The notes beneath the pieces are model-generated. The model made no database searches, was not told the DNA's origin, and saw only the letters and a program-made list of their open reading frames with translations. This document shows positions 51,409 to 60,992 of a stretch of 64,000 nt of DNA, piece by piece. Within the stretch, counting starts at the first letter, position 1. The number at the start of each line of letters is the position of its first letter. Source of the DNA: Pseudomonas sp. DC1.2. Lineage in GTDB: Bacteria; Pseudomonadota; Gammaproteobacteria; Pseudomonadales; Pseudomonadaceae. The position numbers and the translations under genes were made by a program. The stretch covers positions 5,486,001 to 5,550,000 of the forward strand of contig NZ_CP133782.1 in assembly GCF_034351645.1 (NCBI RefSeq), written 5' to 3'.

Positions 51409-51598
51409 TAGTGAAGCCCCTTTGACGGTTTTTTGTTGTTATGTCCGTGCTGTTCTCGTTGGAACAGCGCCCAAGGCGCCGCAGGCTCTACTCTGCGGCA
51501 GACGGGAGTGAGGATGGCACGCGCTTAAGGGCGGCGCCAGTCTCGCCAAGACCTTTGTAGGGGCAAAAGCGGGGTGATTCCGACAGAACGACCGTTAT

Positions 51599-52747
51599 TT
51601 ACGCCAGCAGGGGCGGAAGCTCTTTATTGAGGGCCAGTTTTTCCATGACTGCCGTGCCAGTCAGTGCATAGCCGAGCAATTTCCCCATGTCATCGCGGCA
51701 CAGCACCTTGATGTCCGCACCCTGCCCTTCAACCGTCCATACGCCTTCGACACCCCGGGGTGGCGGGGAAACCACCAGCGGGCAGACTGGGGTTTTCACG
51801 GTAATCGGCATCGGGCCGTAGCTCACCGCTGTTGGATTTCCGGCCAGGGTTTGGGCCAACGCCCTCGCACAGCTCATGAGGGGCATGACGTACAAAAGAT
51901 TCAGCCCATCGACCTCGGCGCAGTCGCCCAAGGCATAGATATTGGCGTGGGACGTTTTCAGGTGACGATCAACCACCACACCTCGATTGACTTGCACGCC
52001 GGCGGCGGCGGCCAAATCGATGCGCGGGCGCAGGCCAATGGCCGAGACCACCACGTCGCACGGGATAATCTGGCCGTCGGACAAATGCGCTTCCAGGCCG
52101 TCAGCCACGCGCTGTAAGCGGTTGAGCACCGGCCCCAGATGGAACCGCGCGCCCAGGCTTTCTAGCCCGGCCTGCACGGCAGCGGCCGCCGCCGGGTGCA
52201 ACAAGGTCGGCATGACCTGCTCGCACGGGGCGACCAATGCGACGTCGTAGCCCCCAAGGATCAGGTCATTGGCGAACTCGCAGCCAATCAAGCCGGCGCC
52301 GAGCAGCAACACCCGGCGCTTGCCCGCCGCCGCCGCGCGAAAACGCGCGTAGTCTTCCAGATCGTTGATCGGGAAAACGGCATCTGCGGCATCACCGTCA
52401 ATGGGCACCCGCACGGTTTCCGCGCCCCAGGCCAGAATCAGATCACGGTAGATCACCGATTCTTCACCGATCCATAGACGCTGGTGGCCTGGGTCGATGC
52501 CGCTAATGCGCGTATGGGTGCGCACTTCGGCCTTCAATTGCTCAGCCATGGCGCCCGGTTCAGCCATGCTCAGACCCTCGGCATCTTTATTCTTGCCGAA
52601 GCCGGTGGAGAGCATGGGTTTGGAGTAGGAGCGACCGTCATCGGCGGTAATCAATAGCAACGGAGTTTCGCCATCGAGTTTGCGAAACTCTCTGGCCAAG
52701 TTGTAGCCAGCCAGCCCGGTGCCGACGATTACGACAGGTGCGTTCAT
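51599..52747 (-). CDS. rubB: Rubredoxin-NAD+ reductase
   Basis: This 382-residue FAD/NAD(P)H oxidoreductase has the FAD Rossmann motif [20 protein letters not shown] near the N-terminus. The NADH motif is [16 protein letters not shown] near residue 150, and the FAD-binding ATG-like and GDC elements ([13 protein letters not shown]) are near 280. It passes electrons from NADH to rubredoxin, encoded 19 bases upstream in the same direction, for alkane oxidation or oxidative-stress use. Length and context fit RubB/AlkT. Confidence 0.92.
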   Translation of the reverse strand: MNAPVVIVGTGLAGYNLAREFRKLDGETPLLLITADDGRSYSKPMLSTGFGKNKDAEGLSMAEPGAMAEQLKAEVRTHTRISGIDPGHQRLWIGEESVIYRDLILAWGAETVRVPIDGDAADAVFPINDLEDYARFRAAAAGKRRVLLLGAGLIGCEFANDLILGGYDVALVAPCEQVMPTLLHPAAAAAVQAGLESLGARFHLGPVLNRLQRVADGLEAHLSDGQIIPCDVVVSAIGLRPRIDLAAAAGVQVNRGVVVDRHLKTSHANIYALGDCAEVDGLNLLYVMPLMSCARALAQTLAGNPTAVSYGPMPITVKTPVCPLVVSPPPRGVEGVWTVEGQGADIKVLCRDDMGKLLGYALTGTAVMEKLALNKELPPLLA

Positions 52748-52766
52748 TCCTGACTCCTTTGATGTC

Positions 52767-52934
52767 TTAGTTGATTTCGATCATTTCGAAATCCATCTTG
52801 CCCACGCCGCAGTCCGGACACAGCCAGTCTTGCGGCACGTCCTGCCACAGAGTGCCCGGCGCAATGCCGTCATCCGGCCAGCCGTCGGCTTCGTTGTAGA
52901 TAAGGCCGCAGACGATACATTGCCACTTTTTCAT
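52767..52934 (-). CDS. rubA: Rubredoxin
   Basis: This 55-residue protein has the two CxxC pairs that bind a single iron: C6/C9 ([10 protein letters not shown]) and C39/C42 ([10 protein letters not shown]), with the usual [14 protein letters not shown] loop. It is the electron carrier for the adjacent reductase. Confidence 0.96.
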   Translation of the reverse strand: MKKWQCIVCGLIYNEADGWPDDGIAPGTLWQDVPQDWLCPDCGVGKMDFEMIEIN

Positions 52935-53134
52935 TCAAATACTTCCTCAGGATTCAGGCGTTTACCGGCGCGAACGGTCGATGGGTGTAACGCTGCCGTC
53001 CGGCTCAGGGCGTTTTGTACTGATCGAACCCGGCAGATGCAAGCGTGTTCGGTGCAACGGCGGGCCGGCTCAATCAAAATCGTCGGATGACATGGTAAGC
53101 TCGCCGCCTCATTTGCTGCCAATACTGACTCACT

Positions 53135-53698
53135 GTGCCGCACTCAAAACCCGCCTTTCCGACCCCGCTTTGGCTGCCTCAAGGCCAATTAGCGCCCCGC
53201 CCCGATGCGTCTACCCTCGACTGGCTGTTCGATCAAGGCTCTCTGACACGACGGTTGATCCGTCTGTCGAATGATGGCTTCAGCGTCACGCCGTTGTTCG
53301 AAGGCTGGCAAGCGCTACGCGCCGACGAGTGCATCGCACTGACGCTCGCGCAAGGCAGCGAAGGCTGGGTGCGTGAAGTGTATTTGCGCGGTCAGGGCGA
53401 GGCCTGGGTATTTGCCCGAAGCGTCGCGGCACGTAGCGCGTTGCAGGGTGATGGATTGCACATGGACGAACTGGGCAGCCGCTCATTGGGCGAATTGCTG
53501 TTTTGTGATCAGGCGTTTCAGCGTCAGGCCATTGAGGTTTGTCATTATCCTCAACCATGGTTGCCTGTAGAGTCCCGGGCGGCCGAGCTGTGGGGCCGAC
53601 GCTCGCGTTTCGACCGCGGCGCCCTGAGCGTGCTGGTGGCGGAGGTCTTCCTGCCGACCTTGTGGAGCGCCATCCGCGCCCATCCGGAGAACTGCTGA
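53135..53698 (+). CDS. ubiC: Chorismate pyruvate-lyase UbiC
   Basis: This 187-residue UbiC removes pyruvate from chorismate to give 4-hydroxybenzoate, the first committed step of ubiquinone synthesis. Recognisable segments are [36 protein letters not shown] and [20 protein letters not shown], then [20 protein letters not shown] near the end. The start is GTG. The stop overlaps the ubiA start by one base (TGATG), so the two are coupled. Confidence 0.93.
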   Translation: MPHSKPAFPTPLWLPQGQLAPRPDASTLDWLFDQGSLTRRLIRLSNDGFSVTPLFEGWQALRADECIALTLAQGSEGWVREVYLRGQGEAWVFARSVAARSALQGDGLHMDELGSRSLGELLFCDQAFQRQAIEVCHYPQPWLPVESRAAELWGRRSRFDRGALSVLVAEVFLPTLWSAIRAHPENC

Positions 53699-54588
53699 TG
53701 TACCAGAGCCTGCTCAAATCCCTGAACCGCCTGAACCCGCGCGCCTGGGATTTCATTCAACTGACACGCGTAGACAAGCCGATCGGTATTTACCTGTTGC
53801 TGTGGCCAACGCTGTGGGCGCTGTGGATTGCTGGCAAAGGTTCGCCATCATTGGCCAACATCGTGATTTTCATCCTCGGCGTAATACTGACCCGCGCCGG
53901 TGGTTGCGTGATCAACGACTGGGCGGACCGCAAGGTCGATGGTCACGTCAAACGCACTGAACGGCGACCGCTGGTCAGCGGCAAGATCAGCTCCAAAGAA
54001 GCATTGGTGTTCTTCGCCGTGCTGATGGGGGTGAGTTTCTTGCTGGTGCTGTGTACGAACGCGGCCACGATCTGGCTGTCACTGGGCGGCTTGGCGCTGG
54101 CCTTGAGTTACCCGTTCATGAAGCGCTACACCTATTACCCGCAGGTGGTACTGGGGGCAGCGTTTTCCTGGGGTATACCGATGGCGTTCACTGCCGAAAC
54201 CGGGGAACTGCCCGCCGTGGCTTGGTTGCTGTGGATCGCCAACCTGCTCTGGACCGTGGGCTACGACACCTACTACGCCATGACCGACCGCGATGACGAC
54301 CTGAAGATCGGCGTGAAATCCACAGCGATTCTGTTTGGCGACGCGGACCGGGCGATCATTCTGACCTTGCAGGGGCTGGCGCTGGGTTGTCTGTTGCTGG
54401 CAGGGTCGAAATTCCAGCTAGGTGGCTGGTTCCACTTGGGGTTACTGGCGGCGGCAGGCTGTTTTGCCTGGGAGTTCTGGTACACCCGTGACAGGGACCG
54501 GCTGCGCTGTTTCAAAGCGTTTTTGCACAACCATTGGGCCGGGTTGGCGATTTTTGTCGGGATTGTGCTGGATTACGCGTTGCGCTGA
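53698..54588 (+). CDS. ubiA: 4-hydroxybenzoate octaprenyltransferase UbiA
   Basis: The 296-residue product starts at [20 protein letters not shown]; the longer frame reads antiphase through ubiC and is rejected. It is a multi-pass membrane prenyltransferase with both Asp-rich motifs: [20 protein letters not shown] and [20 protein letters not shown]. It attaches the polyprenyl tail to 4-hydroxybenzoate made by UbiC. A hairpin terminator follows directly. Confidence 0.95.
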   Translation: MYQSLLKSLNRLNPRAWDFIQLTRVDKPIGIYLLLWPTLWALWIAGKGSPSLANIVIFILGVILTRAGGCVINDWADRKVDGHVKRTERRPLVSGKISSKEALVFFAVLMGVSFLLVLCTNAATIWLSLGGLALALSYPFMKRYTYYPQVVLGAAFSWGIPMAFTAETGELPAVAWLLWIANLLWTVGYDTYYAMTDRDDDLKIGVKSTAILFGDADRAIILTLQGLALGCLLLAGSKFQLGGWFHLGLLAAAGCFAWEFWYTRDRDRLRCFKAFLHNHWAGLAIFVGIVLDYALR

Positions 54589-54596
54589 GGTGTGCA

Positions 54597-54627
54597 AAAG
54601 ATCGCAGCCTTGGGCTGCGATCTTTTA
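54597..54627. terminator. Rho-independent terminator after ubiA
   Basis: AAAAGATCGCAGCC and GGCTGCGATCTTTT form a perfect 14-bp stem around TTG. It can act for ubiA and, in reverse, for the small secreted-protein gene that ends 25 bases later. Confidence 0.9.
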
Positions 54628-54651
54628 ATCGCTCAAATCGATTTGTGAGAA

Positions 54652-55029
54652 TCAGTGCTTGGGCATGTGCCACATATCTTTGAAGCCTTCGCCCTTCTGG
54701 TCCCCAGGCTTTTCATCCTTCATAAAGGTATACAACGGCTTACCGTCGTAGGCCCACTGCATCATGCCGTCATCACGCTTGATCGGCATGAACTTGCCTT
54801 CAGCCATGGCACCCGCCGGGGCCATCATCGGTGGCCAGTTCTTGGCACAATCACCGTTGCACATCGATTTGCCACCTGCGTCCTTGTCGAACGTATAAAC
54901 GGTCATACCTTTGTGGTCGACCATTACACCGTCTTTCATCATTACCGGGTCAGCGGCGAAGGCCATGGCCGGCAGGGCAAGGGCTGCGGCCAACATCAGG
55001 GCCTTAAAGGATTGCGTGTAGTGAGACAT
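54652..55029 (-). CDS. Secreted COG4315-type repeat protein
   Basis: This 125-residue protein has a signal peptide (ALMLAAALALPAMAFA) and two copies of the YxF/W-xxD-type motif (MTVYTFDKDAGGKSMC; GKPLYTFMKDEKPGDQ) with CNGDCAKNWPPMMAP between them. This is the pattern of the small secreted family known as COG4315/PF03640. It is rich in Met, His and Asp and has one cysteine pair, so metal binding is conceivable. Function is not established. It diverges from phoB across 150 bases that contain a Pho box. Confidence 0.85.
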   Translation of the reverse strand: MSHYTQSFKALMLAAALALPAMAFAADPVMMKDGVMVDHKGMTVYTFDKDAGGKSMCNGDCAKNWPPMMAPAGAMAEGKFMPIKRDDGMMQWAYDGKPLYTFMKDEKPGDQKGEGFKDMWHMPKH

Positions 55030-55109
55030 GGAAACCTTCTTGTGTGGTTGTCAGGATTCGGACTTGGAGCTTAGACCAGGATCATGACAATCGCAGGGCG
55101 ACTAAAATA

Positions 55110-55140
55110 CTGTCACACGACTGCAATAATTCCGTTATCT
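55110..55140 (+). promoter_or_regulatory. Pho box and promoter of phoB-phoR
   Basis: CTGTCAC-ACGA-CTGCAAT at 55110-55127 is a two-repeat Pho box: 7-base half-sites with a 4-base spacer. It is followed 8 bases later by a -10-like TTATCT (55135-55140). The arrangement replaces the -35 element, as in PhoB-activated promoters, so phoBR should be autoinduced when phosphate is scarce. Confidence 0.8.
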
Positions 55141-55180
55141 AATGCGGCGCAAGACAGTTAAATGACAAGAGGATTAACGC

Positions 55181-55870
55181 ATGGTTGGCAGGAGCATTCT
55201 GATCGTCGACGACGAAGCGCCCATTCGCGAAATGATCGCCGTTGCGTTGGAAATGGCCGGCTATGACTGCCTGGAGGCGGAAAACTCACAACAGGCACAT
55301 GCCATCATCGTAGACCGCAAACCCGACCTGATCCTTCTCGACTGGATGCTGCCCGGCACCTCCGGCATCGAACTGGCCCGCCGTCTCAAGCGCGATGAGC
55401 TGACCGGGGACATCCCGATCATCATGCTCACCGCCAAGGGTGAAGAGGACAACAAGATCCAGGGCCTGGAAGTCGGCGCCGACGACTACATCACCAAACC
55501 GTTTTCCCCCCGTGAGCTGGTGGCGCGCCTCAAAGCCGTGCTGCGCCGCGCCGGCCCGACCGATGGCGAAGCGCCAATCGAAGTCGGTGGCCTGCTGCTG
55601 GACCCGATCAGCCACCGCGTGACGATCGACGGCAAACCCGCCGAGATGGGCCCGACCGAATACCGCTTGCTGCAATTCTTCATGACTCACCAGGAGCGCG
55701 CCTACACCCGTGGCCAGTTGCTGGATCAGGTCTGGGGCGGCAATGTCTATGTTGAAGAACGCACCGTCGACGTCCACATCCGGCGACTGCGCAAAGCCCT
55801 CGGCGATGCCTACGAAAATCTGGTACAAACCGTGCGCGGCACCGGTTACCGGTTTTCCACCAAGGCTTGA
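55181..55870 (+). CDS. phoB: Phosphate regulon response regulator PhoB
   Basis: This 229-residue OmpR-family regulator has an N-terminal receiver domain with the acidic pair DDE (10-12), phospho-acceptor D54 ([13 protein letters not shown]) and the conserved lysine ([13 protein letters not shown]). The C-terminal winged-helix domain ([40 protein letters not shown]) binds Pho boxes. It is preceded by its own Pho box and followed by phoR. Confidence 0.97.
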   Translation: MVGRSILIVDDEAPIREMIAVALEMAGYDCLEAENSQQAHAIIVDRKPDLILLDWMLPGTSGIELARRLKRDELTGDIPIIMLTAKGEEDNKIQGLEVGADDYITKPFSPRELVARLKAVLRRAGPTDGEAPIEVGGLLLDPISHRVTIDGKPAEMGPTEYRLLQFFMTHQERAYTRGQLLDQVWGGNVYVEERTVDVHIRRLRKALGDAYENLVQTVRGTGYRFSTKA

Positions 55871-55908
55871 GCTGACCGCCAGACTCGCTGACAAGGATGC
55901 ACGTTGAC

Positions 55909-57231
55909 GTGAACCAAAACTGGCATGGCACTCTGATTCGCCACATGCTGTTACTGGTCACCGCTTGCTTGGTGATCGGTCTGATATCCGGCTACTACGG
56001 CTGGAGCCTTGCGGTGGGCCTGGGTCTTTATCTGGCCTGGACGCTCAGACAATTGCTGCGGCTGCACGAATGGCTGCGCCTGCATAAATCCGATGAAGCA
56101 CCGCCCGACGGCTATGGCCTGTGGGGCGAGGTGTTCGACAGCATCTATCACCTGCAACGCCGTGATCAACGGGTGCGTGGGCGCCTGCAAGCGGTGATCG
56201 ACCGGGTTCAGGAATCCACCGCCGCGCTCAAGGACGCGGTGATCATGCTCGACAGCGATGGCAACCTGGAATGGTGGAACCGCGCCGCCGAAACCCTGCT
56301 CGGTCTCAAAACCCCGCAGGACAGCGGCCAGCCCGTCACCAACCTGGTGCGCCACCCGCGCTTCAAGGAATACTTCGAGCAAGACAGCTACGCCGAACCG
56401 TTGGAAATCCCTTCGCCGATCAATGATCGCCTGCGCATTCAGCTCTACATCACCCGCTACGGTAATAACGAGCACCTGATGCTGGTACGCGACGTCACGC
56501 GTATTCATCAGCTGGAGCAGATGCGTAAAGATTTCATCGCCAACGTCTCCCATGAGTTGCGCACGCCGCTGACGGTGATCTGCGGCTACCTGGAAACCCT
56601 GCTCGACAACGTCGAGGACGTGAACCCGCGCTGGAGCCGTGCCTTGCAGCAAATGCAGCAACAGGGCGGGCGCATGCAGACCCTGCTCAACGACTTGCTG
56701 CTACTGGCCAAACTGGAGGCCACCGATTACCCGTCAGACAACCATCCAGTCGCCATTGACGGCCTGCTGAAATCAATAAAAAGCGACGCTCAGCAGTTGT
56801 CGGGCCAGAAAAACCAACACATCACTCTGGAAGCAGACCCGACGATTATGCTCAAGGGCAGCGAAGCCGAAATACGCAGCGCCTTCTCCAATCTGGTGTT
56901 TAACGCGGTGAAGTACACCCCCGCCGAAGGCAATATTCGCATCCGCTGGTGGGGCGACGTGCAAGGTGCGCACCTGAGCGTGCAGGATTCGGGCATCGGC
57001 ATCGACAGCAAGCACCTGCCACGGCTGACGGAACGCTTCTACCGCGTCGATTCCAGCCGCAACTCCAACACCGGTGGCACCGGCCTTGGGCTGGCGATCG
57101 TCAAACACGTGCTGCTGCGCCACCGTGCGCGCATGGAAATCAGCAGCGTACCGGGGCATGGCAGCACGTTTACCTGCCATTTCGCACCGACCCAAGTGAG
57201 CAAATCTCACCTTATCAGCACGGCCGACTGA
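55909..57231 (+). CDS. phoR: Phosphate regulon sensor histidine kinase PhoR
   Basis: This protein of about 440 residues has two N-terminal membrane helices (MLLLVTACLVIGLISGYYGW, SLAVGLGLYLAWTL). A PAS domain follows (AVIMLDSDGNLEWWNRAAET). The HisKA phospho-acceptor helix is FIANVSHELRTPLTVICGYL, and the ATPase domain has NLVFNAVKYTP, DSGIGI and GGTGLGLAIVKHVL. The GTG start at 55909 is preferred because the ATG at 55897 lies on top of the AAGGA ribosome site. PhoR senses Pst/PhoU status and phosphorylates PhoB. Confidence 0.95.
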   Translation: MNQNWHGTLIRHMLLLVTACLVIGLISGYYGWSLAVGLGLYLAWTLRQLLRLHEWLRLHKSDEAPPDGYGLWGEVFDSIYHLQRRDQRVRGRLQAVIDRVQESTAALKDAVIMLDSDGNLEWWNRAAETLLGLKTPQDSGQPVTNLVRHPRFKEYFEQDSYAEPLEIPSPINDRLRIQLYITRYGNNEHLMLVRDVTRIHQLEQMRKDFIANVSHELRTPLTVICGYLETLLDNVEDVNPRWSRALQQMQQQGGRMQTLLNDLLLLAKLEATDYPSDNHPVAIDGLLKSIKSDAQQLSGQKNQHITLEADPTIMLKGSEAEIRSAFSNLVFNAVKYTPAEGNIRIRWWGDVQGAHLSVQDSGIGIDSKHLPRLTERFYRVDSSRNSNTGGTGLGLAIVKHVLLRHRARMEISSVPGHGSTFTCHFAPTQVSKSHLISTAD

Positions 57232-57343
57232 TACCGACACTAGGCAATCGCACAGTCAGCCGCTACATTGGCTGACTTGTGCCTGCCCTTCAGGCACCGC
57301 ATTTCCCTTTTTTCTGAACACACGGAACCCGCAAAACTCCATC

Positions 57344-58684
57344 ATGGACCCATCCCCTGGCTTGACCCTCGCGACACTCTTCGCCGATTTCGGCATGATT
57401 CTTTTTGCTCTGATCCTGGTTTTGCTCAACGGTTTTTTCGTTGCGGCCGAATTTGCCATGGTCAAACTGCGCTCGACCCGGGTCGAGGCCATCGCTGAAA
57501 AAAACGGCTGGCGCGGACACATCCTGCGCACCGTACACAGTCAGCTCGATGCGTACCTCTCGGCGTGCCAGTTAGGGATCACGCTCGCCTCCCTGGGCCT
57601 GGGTTGGGTCGGTGAGCCGGCCTTCGCGCACATCCTCGAACCGATGCTCAGCGCTGTGGGCGTGCAGTCGCCTGAAGTGATCAAAGGCGTGTCGTTCTTC
57701 GCCGCGTTCTTTGTGATTTCGTACCTGCACATCGTGGTCGGCGAGCTGGCGCCCAAGTCGTGGGCGATCCGCAAACCCGAGCTGTTGTCGCTCTGGACCG
57801 CCGTGCCGCTGTACCTGTTCTACTGGGCCATGTACCCGGCAATTTACCTGCTCAATGCCAGCGCCAACTTCATCCTGCGAATTGCTGGCCAGGGCGAACC
57901 CGGCCCGCATCACGAGCACCATTACAGCCGTGAAGAACTGAAACTGATCCTGCACTCCAGCCGTGGGCAGGACCCGAGCGACCAAGGTATGCGTGTTTTG
58001 GCCTCTGCCGTGGAAATGGGCGAGCTGGAAGTGGTGGACTGGGCCAACTCCAGGGAAGACCTGGTGACGCTGGAGTTCAACGCGCCGCTCAAGGAAATCC
58101 TCGCGTTGTTCCGTCGCCATAAATTCAGCCGCTACCCGGTGTACGACAGCGACCGCCAAGAGTTCGTCGGCCTGCTGCACATCAAGGATTTGCTGCTGGA
58201 ACTGGCGGCGCTGGACCACATTCCCGAATCATTCAACCTGGCGGAGTTGACCCGTCCGCTGGAACGCATTTCGCGGCACATGCCGCTGTCGCAGTTGCTG
58301 GAACAGTTCCGCAAGGGCGGTTCGCACTTCGCCGTGGTCGAGGAGGCCGATGGCAACATCATTGGCTACCTGACGATGGAAGACGTGCTGGAAGTGCTGG
58401 TGGGCGACATTCAGGACGAGCACCGCAAGGCCGAGCGCGGAATCCTGGCGTATCAGCCGGGCAAGTTGCTGGTGCGTGGCGATACACCGCTGTTCAAGGT
58501 TGAGCGTCTGTTGGGTATCGACCTGGACCACATCGAAGCCGAAACCCTTGCCGGGCTGGTCTACGAAACCCTGAAACGGGTGCCGGCCGAGGAAGAAGTG
58601 CTGGAAGTCGAAGGTTTGCGGATCATCATCAAGAAGATGAAAGGGCCAAAAATCATTCTGGCCAAGGTGTTGATGCTGGATTGA
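57344..58684 (+). CDS. CNNM/CorC-type transporter with CBS domains
   Basis: This 446-residue protein has a DUF21/CNNM membrane domain of about four helices (FALILVLLNGFFVAAEFAMV, SACQLGITLASLGLGWVGEP, FAAFFVISYLHIVVGELAPK). A CBS-pair follows (VYDSDRQEFVGLLHIKDLLL; VVEEADGNIIGYLTMEDVLE) and a C-terminal CorC/HlyC domain (LLGIDLDHIEAETLAGLVYE). Relatives export or regulate Mg2+ and other divalent cations; hemolysin annotations for this family are historical. It lies downstream of phoR but with a separate leader. Confidence 0.88.
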   Translation: MDPSPGLTLATLFADFGMILFALILVLLNGFFVAAEFAMVKLRSTRVEAIAEKNGWRGHILRTVHSQLDAYLSACQLGITLASLGLGWVGEPAFAHILEPMLSAVGVQSPEVIKGVSFFAAFFVISYLHIVVGELAPKSWAIRKPELLSLWTAVPLYLFYWAMYPAIYLLNASANFILRIAGQGEPGPHHEHHYSREELKLILHSSRGQDPSDQGMRVLASAVEMGELEVVDWANSREDLVTLEFNAPLKEILALFRRHKFSRYPVYDSDRQEFVGLLHIKDLLLELAALDHIPESFNLAELTRPLERISRHMPLSQLLEQFRKGGSHFAVVEEADGNIIGYLTMEDVLEVLVGDIQDEHRKAERGILAYQPGKLLVRGDTPLFKVERLLGIDLDHIEAETLAGLVYETLKRVPAEEEVLEVEGLRIIIKKMKGPKIILAKVLMLD

Positions 58685-58710
58685 TGCGCTGATCCAAATC
58701 CACCTCGATC

Positions 58711-58751
58711 CCTTCGCAAGCAGGCTCGCCGCCACAGCTTGCTCGCGAAGG
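58711..58751. repeat. REP-type imperfect palindrome
   Basis: CTTCGCAAGCAGGCTCGCC and the imperfect inverse ending CTTGCTCGCGAAGG face each other between the convergent CNNM and M23 genes. It shares the CTTCGCGAGCAxGCT motif with the pair near 62.7 kb. Confidence 0.72.
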
Positions 58752-58770
58752 CCTCAGAACAGGCAGCGCC

Positions 58771-59667
58771 TCAGCGTTTACCCATCGCAAAGTTGGGCAA
58801 CACGCCCACCGGTTGATTGAACTGGTACGGAATCGACACCAGCCCCAACCCGGTGTTGCGCTGCACCACAAAATGCAGATGTGGCCCGCTGCTGTTGCCG
58901 GTATTGCCCGACAGCGCCAGGGCGCTGCCCACCCTCACGCGCTGACCTTCACGCACGCTCACCGAGCCTTGCTTGAGGTGCAAATACACGCCCATGGTCC
59001 CGTCATCGTGCAACACCCGTACAAAGTTGCCGGACGGATCGTTGCCACGCCCGTTCTGGTCATTCTCGGTTTTCACCACCACACCCTCACGCGCCGCGAT
59101 GATCGGCGTGCCTTCGGGCATGGCGATGTCCATGGCATAGCGGCTCTTCGCGCCAAAGTGGCTGTATTGACCATTGGCGCCCTGACTCAGCCGAAACGGA
59201 CCACCGCGCCATGGGAAGGGATAACGATAGCTCTGAGTGGCGCCCGCAGGGTCCCCCAGGAAGTATTGGAACATCGGGGTATACACCAGCGGCTTGCCAC
59301 CCGTCATCGCCGTCAGCAACGCCAGACGCGAGTTGCTGCGTGCCGGGAGCACCCGACGAATTGGCTGGCTCGGCGCGCCTTTGACGTTCTGCACGCCGGT
59401 AAAGCCCAACTCGACTTCAACGGGCGCATACAGATCGTTACGCACAAACACGACGTCCACGCCTTTCTGCTTTTGGATGTCGAGGTACACCTGGCGCTCC
59501 AGGTGCTCGACCATTCGATCGCGGAAGACGAACACCTGCGAACCTTTCGTCGGCCGATCGCTGTAAGAGACCACGCCATTGGCGTCGGTAGATTTGTAAA
59601 TGGTCATGGCCACAGCCGAGGTGGAGGCCAGGAAAAGACCACAGAGAAGCAGCGAGCGCAGGAGCAT
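58771..59667 (-). CDS. Periplasmic M23-family peptidoglycan peptidase
   Basis: The 298-residue product starts at MLLRSLLLCGLFLASTSAVA, a signal peptide. The mature protein begins with a DUF4124-like stretch (TIYKSTDANGVVSYSDRP). A beta-rich domain follows, then the M23/LytM domain: YAMDIAMPEGTPIIAAREGV, DDGTMGVYLHLKQGS and GPHLHFVVQ, with HxH intact. The upstream metal motif is the YAxD variant, not HxxxD. It is predicted to cut peptide cross-links in the periplasm or to act as a LytM activator. Confidence 0.86.
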   Translation of the reverse strand: MLLRSLLLCGLFLASTSAVAMTIYKSTDANGVVSYSDRPTKGSQVFVFRDRMVEHLERQVYLDIQKQKGVDVVFVRNDLYAPVEVELGFTGVQNVKGAPSQPIRRVLPARSNSRLALLTAMTGGKPLVYTPMFQYFLGDPAGATQSYRYPFPWRGGPFRLSQGANGQYSHFGAKSRYAMDIAMPEGTPIIAAREGVVVKTENDQNGRGNDPSGNFVRVLHDDGTMGVYLHLKQGSVSVREGQRVRVGSALALSGNTGNSSGPHLHFVVQRNTGLGLVSIPYQFNQPVGVLPNFAMGKR

Positions 59668-59785
59668 GGGCAAGAGTCTGTCGATTAAGGCCTGGAAAGC
59701 AGCCTAGCAGTTGAAAGGGATCAGGGTAATCGGCAGATGTTTCAGAAGGGTTGCGTCAGCGGGAGGGCTGCTGGGTTTTAGGGCC

Positions 59786-59853
59786 TCTTCGCGAGCAAGC
59801 CCGCTCCCACAAGGATGGCGATAAACAGTGGGAGCGGGCTTGCCCGCAATAGC
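59786..59853. repeat. REP inverted pair (REPIN-like)
   Basis: GCAAGCCCGCTCCCAC at 59795-59810 and GTGGGAGCGGGCTTGC at 59828-59843 are perfect 16-bp arms around a 17-base spacer, flanked by GCGA/CGCAA extensions. This is the best-formed REP doublet in the window, between the M23 gene promoter side and the response-regulator end. Confidence 0.88.
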
Positions 59854-59875
59854 GATTTAACAAGCAACGCGACGC

Positions 59876-60826
59876 TTAAGCACCCGGCACAAAATGCTTT
59901 TGCGCCGTGCCGCGGGCGATCAGACGGGAGATGTAATCGAGTTTCTGCGCGTCCTGATCGACAAAGCGGAAAGTCAGTTGCAGCCACTCGCTGTCAGGTT
60001 TGGCTTCAAACGCAACGATGGCGTGCAGGTAGCCGTTGAGGCGTGCCGTTTCAGCGTTATCGCCCTGCTCCATATCGAGCACGGCGCTGTCGAGTACTTG
60101 CGGCAGGTTGTCGGTGCGCTTCACCACCAACAGGGCTTCCTTGAGACTCAAGGCCTTGATCACACATTGCTGAGTGCCGTTTGTCAGCCGCAGTTGACCC
60201 TGTCCACGACCGCTGGCCGGGGCCGACGCCGCAACAGGTGCCTTGACCGGCGGGCTGTTGAGCAAACCACGGGACGGGGCGACGGCCGGGGCGGGTGCGG
60301 CGGCGACCGGTTTGGCGAACGGGTTGACCGGCGCGGCCGATGGCGTGACCACAGGCGCCTTGCCGCCAGTCAATGCGCTCAGGGAATCGTTGCCGAATGC
60401 CGAGTTCATTTTGCTCGGAGCGCTGTTCATCAACGTGTCGAGTTTGCCGACCTTGTTCAGCGCTTGCTTGACCTTGGTCAGCAACTGTTCGTTGGTGAAT
60501 GGCTTGCTGACGTAACCAGAAACGCCGGCCTGGATGGCCTGAACCACGTTTTCTTTATCGCCACGGCTGGTCACCATCACGAACGGCATGGTCTTGAGAT
60601 TGTCTTGCTCGCGGCACCAGGTCAGCAGTTCCAGACCTGACATTTCCGGCATTTCCCAGTCACACAACACGAGGTCAAAAGGTTCCCGTGCCAGTATCGC
60701 CTGAGCTTTTTTACCATTGACTGCGTCTTCGATCCGTATGCCAGGGAAGTAATTGCGCAGGCACTTCTTTACCAGGTCACGAATGAACGACGCATCGTCC
60801 ACGACCAACACACTGATCTTGCTCAT
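59876..60826 (-). CDS. Response regulator with PilZ-like C-terminal domain
   Basis: The 316-residue product starts at MSKISVLVVDDASFIRDLV; the longer frame lacks a plausible start. The CheY-like receiver has DD near residue 10, phospho-acceptor D in LVLCDWEMPEMSGLELL and lysine in GYVSKPFTNEQLLTKV. A Pro/Ala-rich linker (about 160-220) leads to a beta-rich C-terminal domain (LRLTNGTQQCVIKALSLKEA). This domain resembles PilZ in outline but without the RxxxR motif, so c-di-GMP binding is unlikely. No partner kinase is adjacent. Confidence 0.82.
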   Translation of the reverse strand: MSKISVLVVDDASFIRDLVKKCLRNYFPGIRIEDAVNGKKAQAILAREPFDLVLCDWEMPEMSGLELLTWCREQDNLKTMPFVMVTSRGDKENVVQAIQAGVSGYVSKPFTNEQLLTKVKQALNKVGKLDTLMNSAPSKMNSAFGNDSLSALTGGKAPVVTPSAAPVNPFAKPVAAAPAPAVAPSRGLLNSPPVKAPVAASAPASGRGQGQLRLTNGTQQCVIKALSLKEALLVVKRTDNLPQVLDSAVLDMEQGDNAETARLNGYLHAIVAFEAKPDSEWLQLTFRFVDQDAQKLDYISRLIARGTAQKHFVPGA

Positions 60827-60950
60827 CCAACACCCCTTAAAAAATCCCGGCAAGCATACCGTTTTGCTGATGGCACATTGCCTAAAACTTCCAGACACGC
60901 CGAGACTTTTCGTTCGCGGGTGCTGCTTACGAATTCATGAGCCACAAACA

Positions 60951-60981
60951 AAAACGCCCAGCCAAAAGGCCGGGCGCTTTT
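60951..60981 (-). terminator. Rho-independent terminator after phoU
   Basis: Read on the minus strand, AAAAGCGCCCGGCC, a TTTT loop and GGCTGGGCGTTTT form a near-perfect stem with one mismatch and a terminal T-run, 12 bases past the phoU stop. It ends the pst-phoU transcript. Confidence 0.88.
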
Positions 60982-60992
60982 CTTGGGCAACC

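Noticed and set aside
59786..59853. CRISPR-like repeat
   Set aside because: It is a single inverted pair of REP sequences, not a series of direct repeats with unique spacers.
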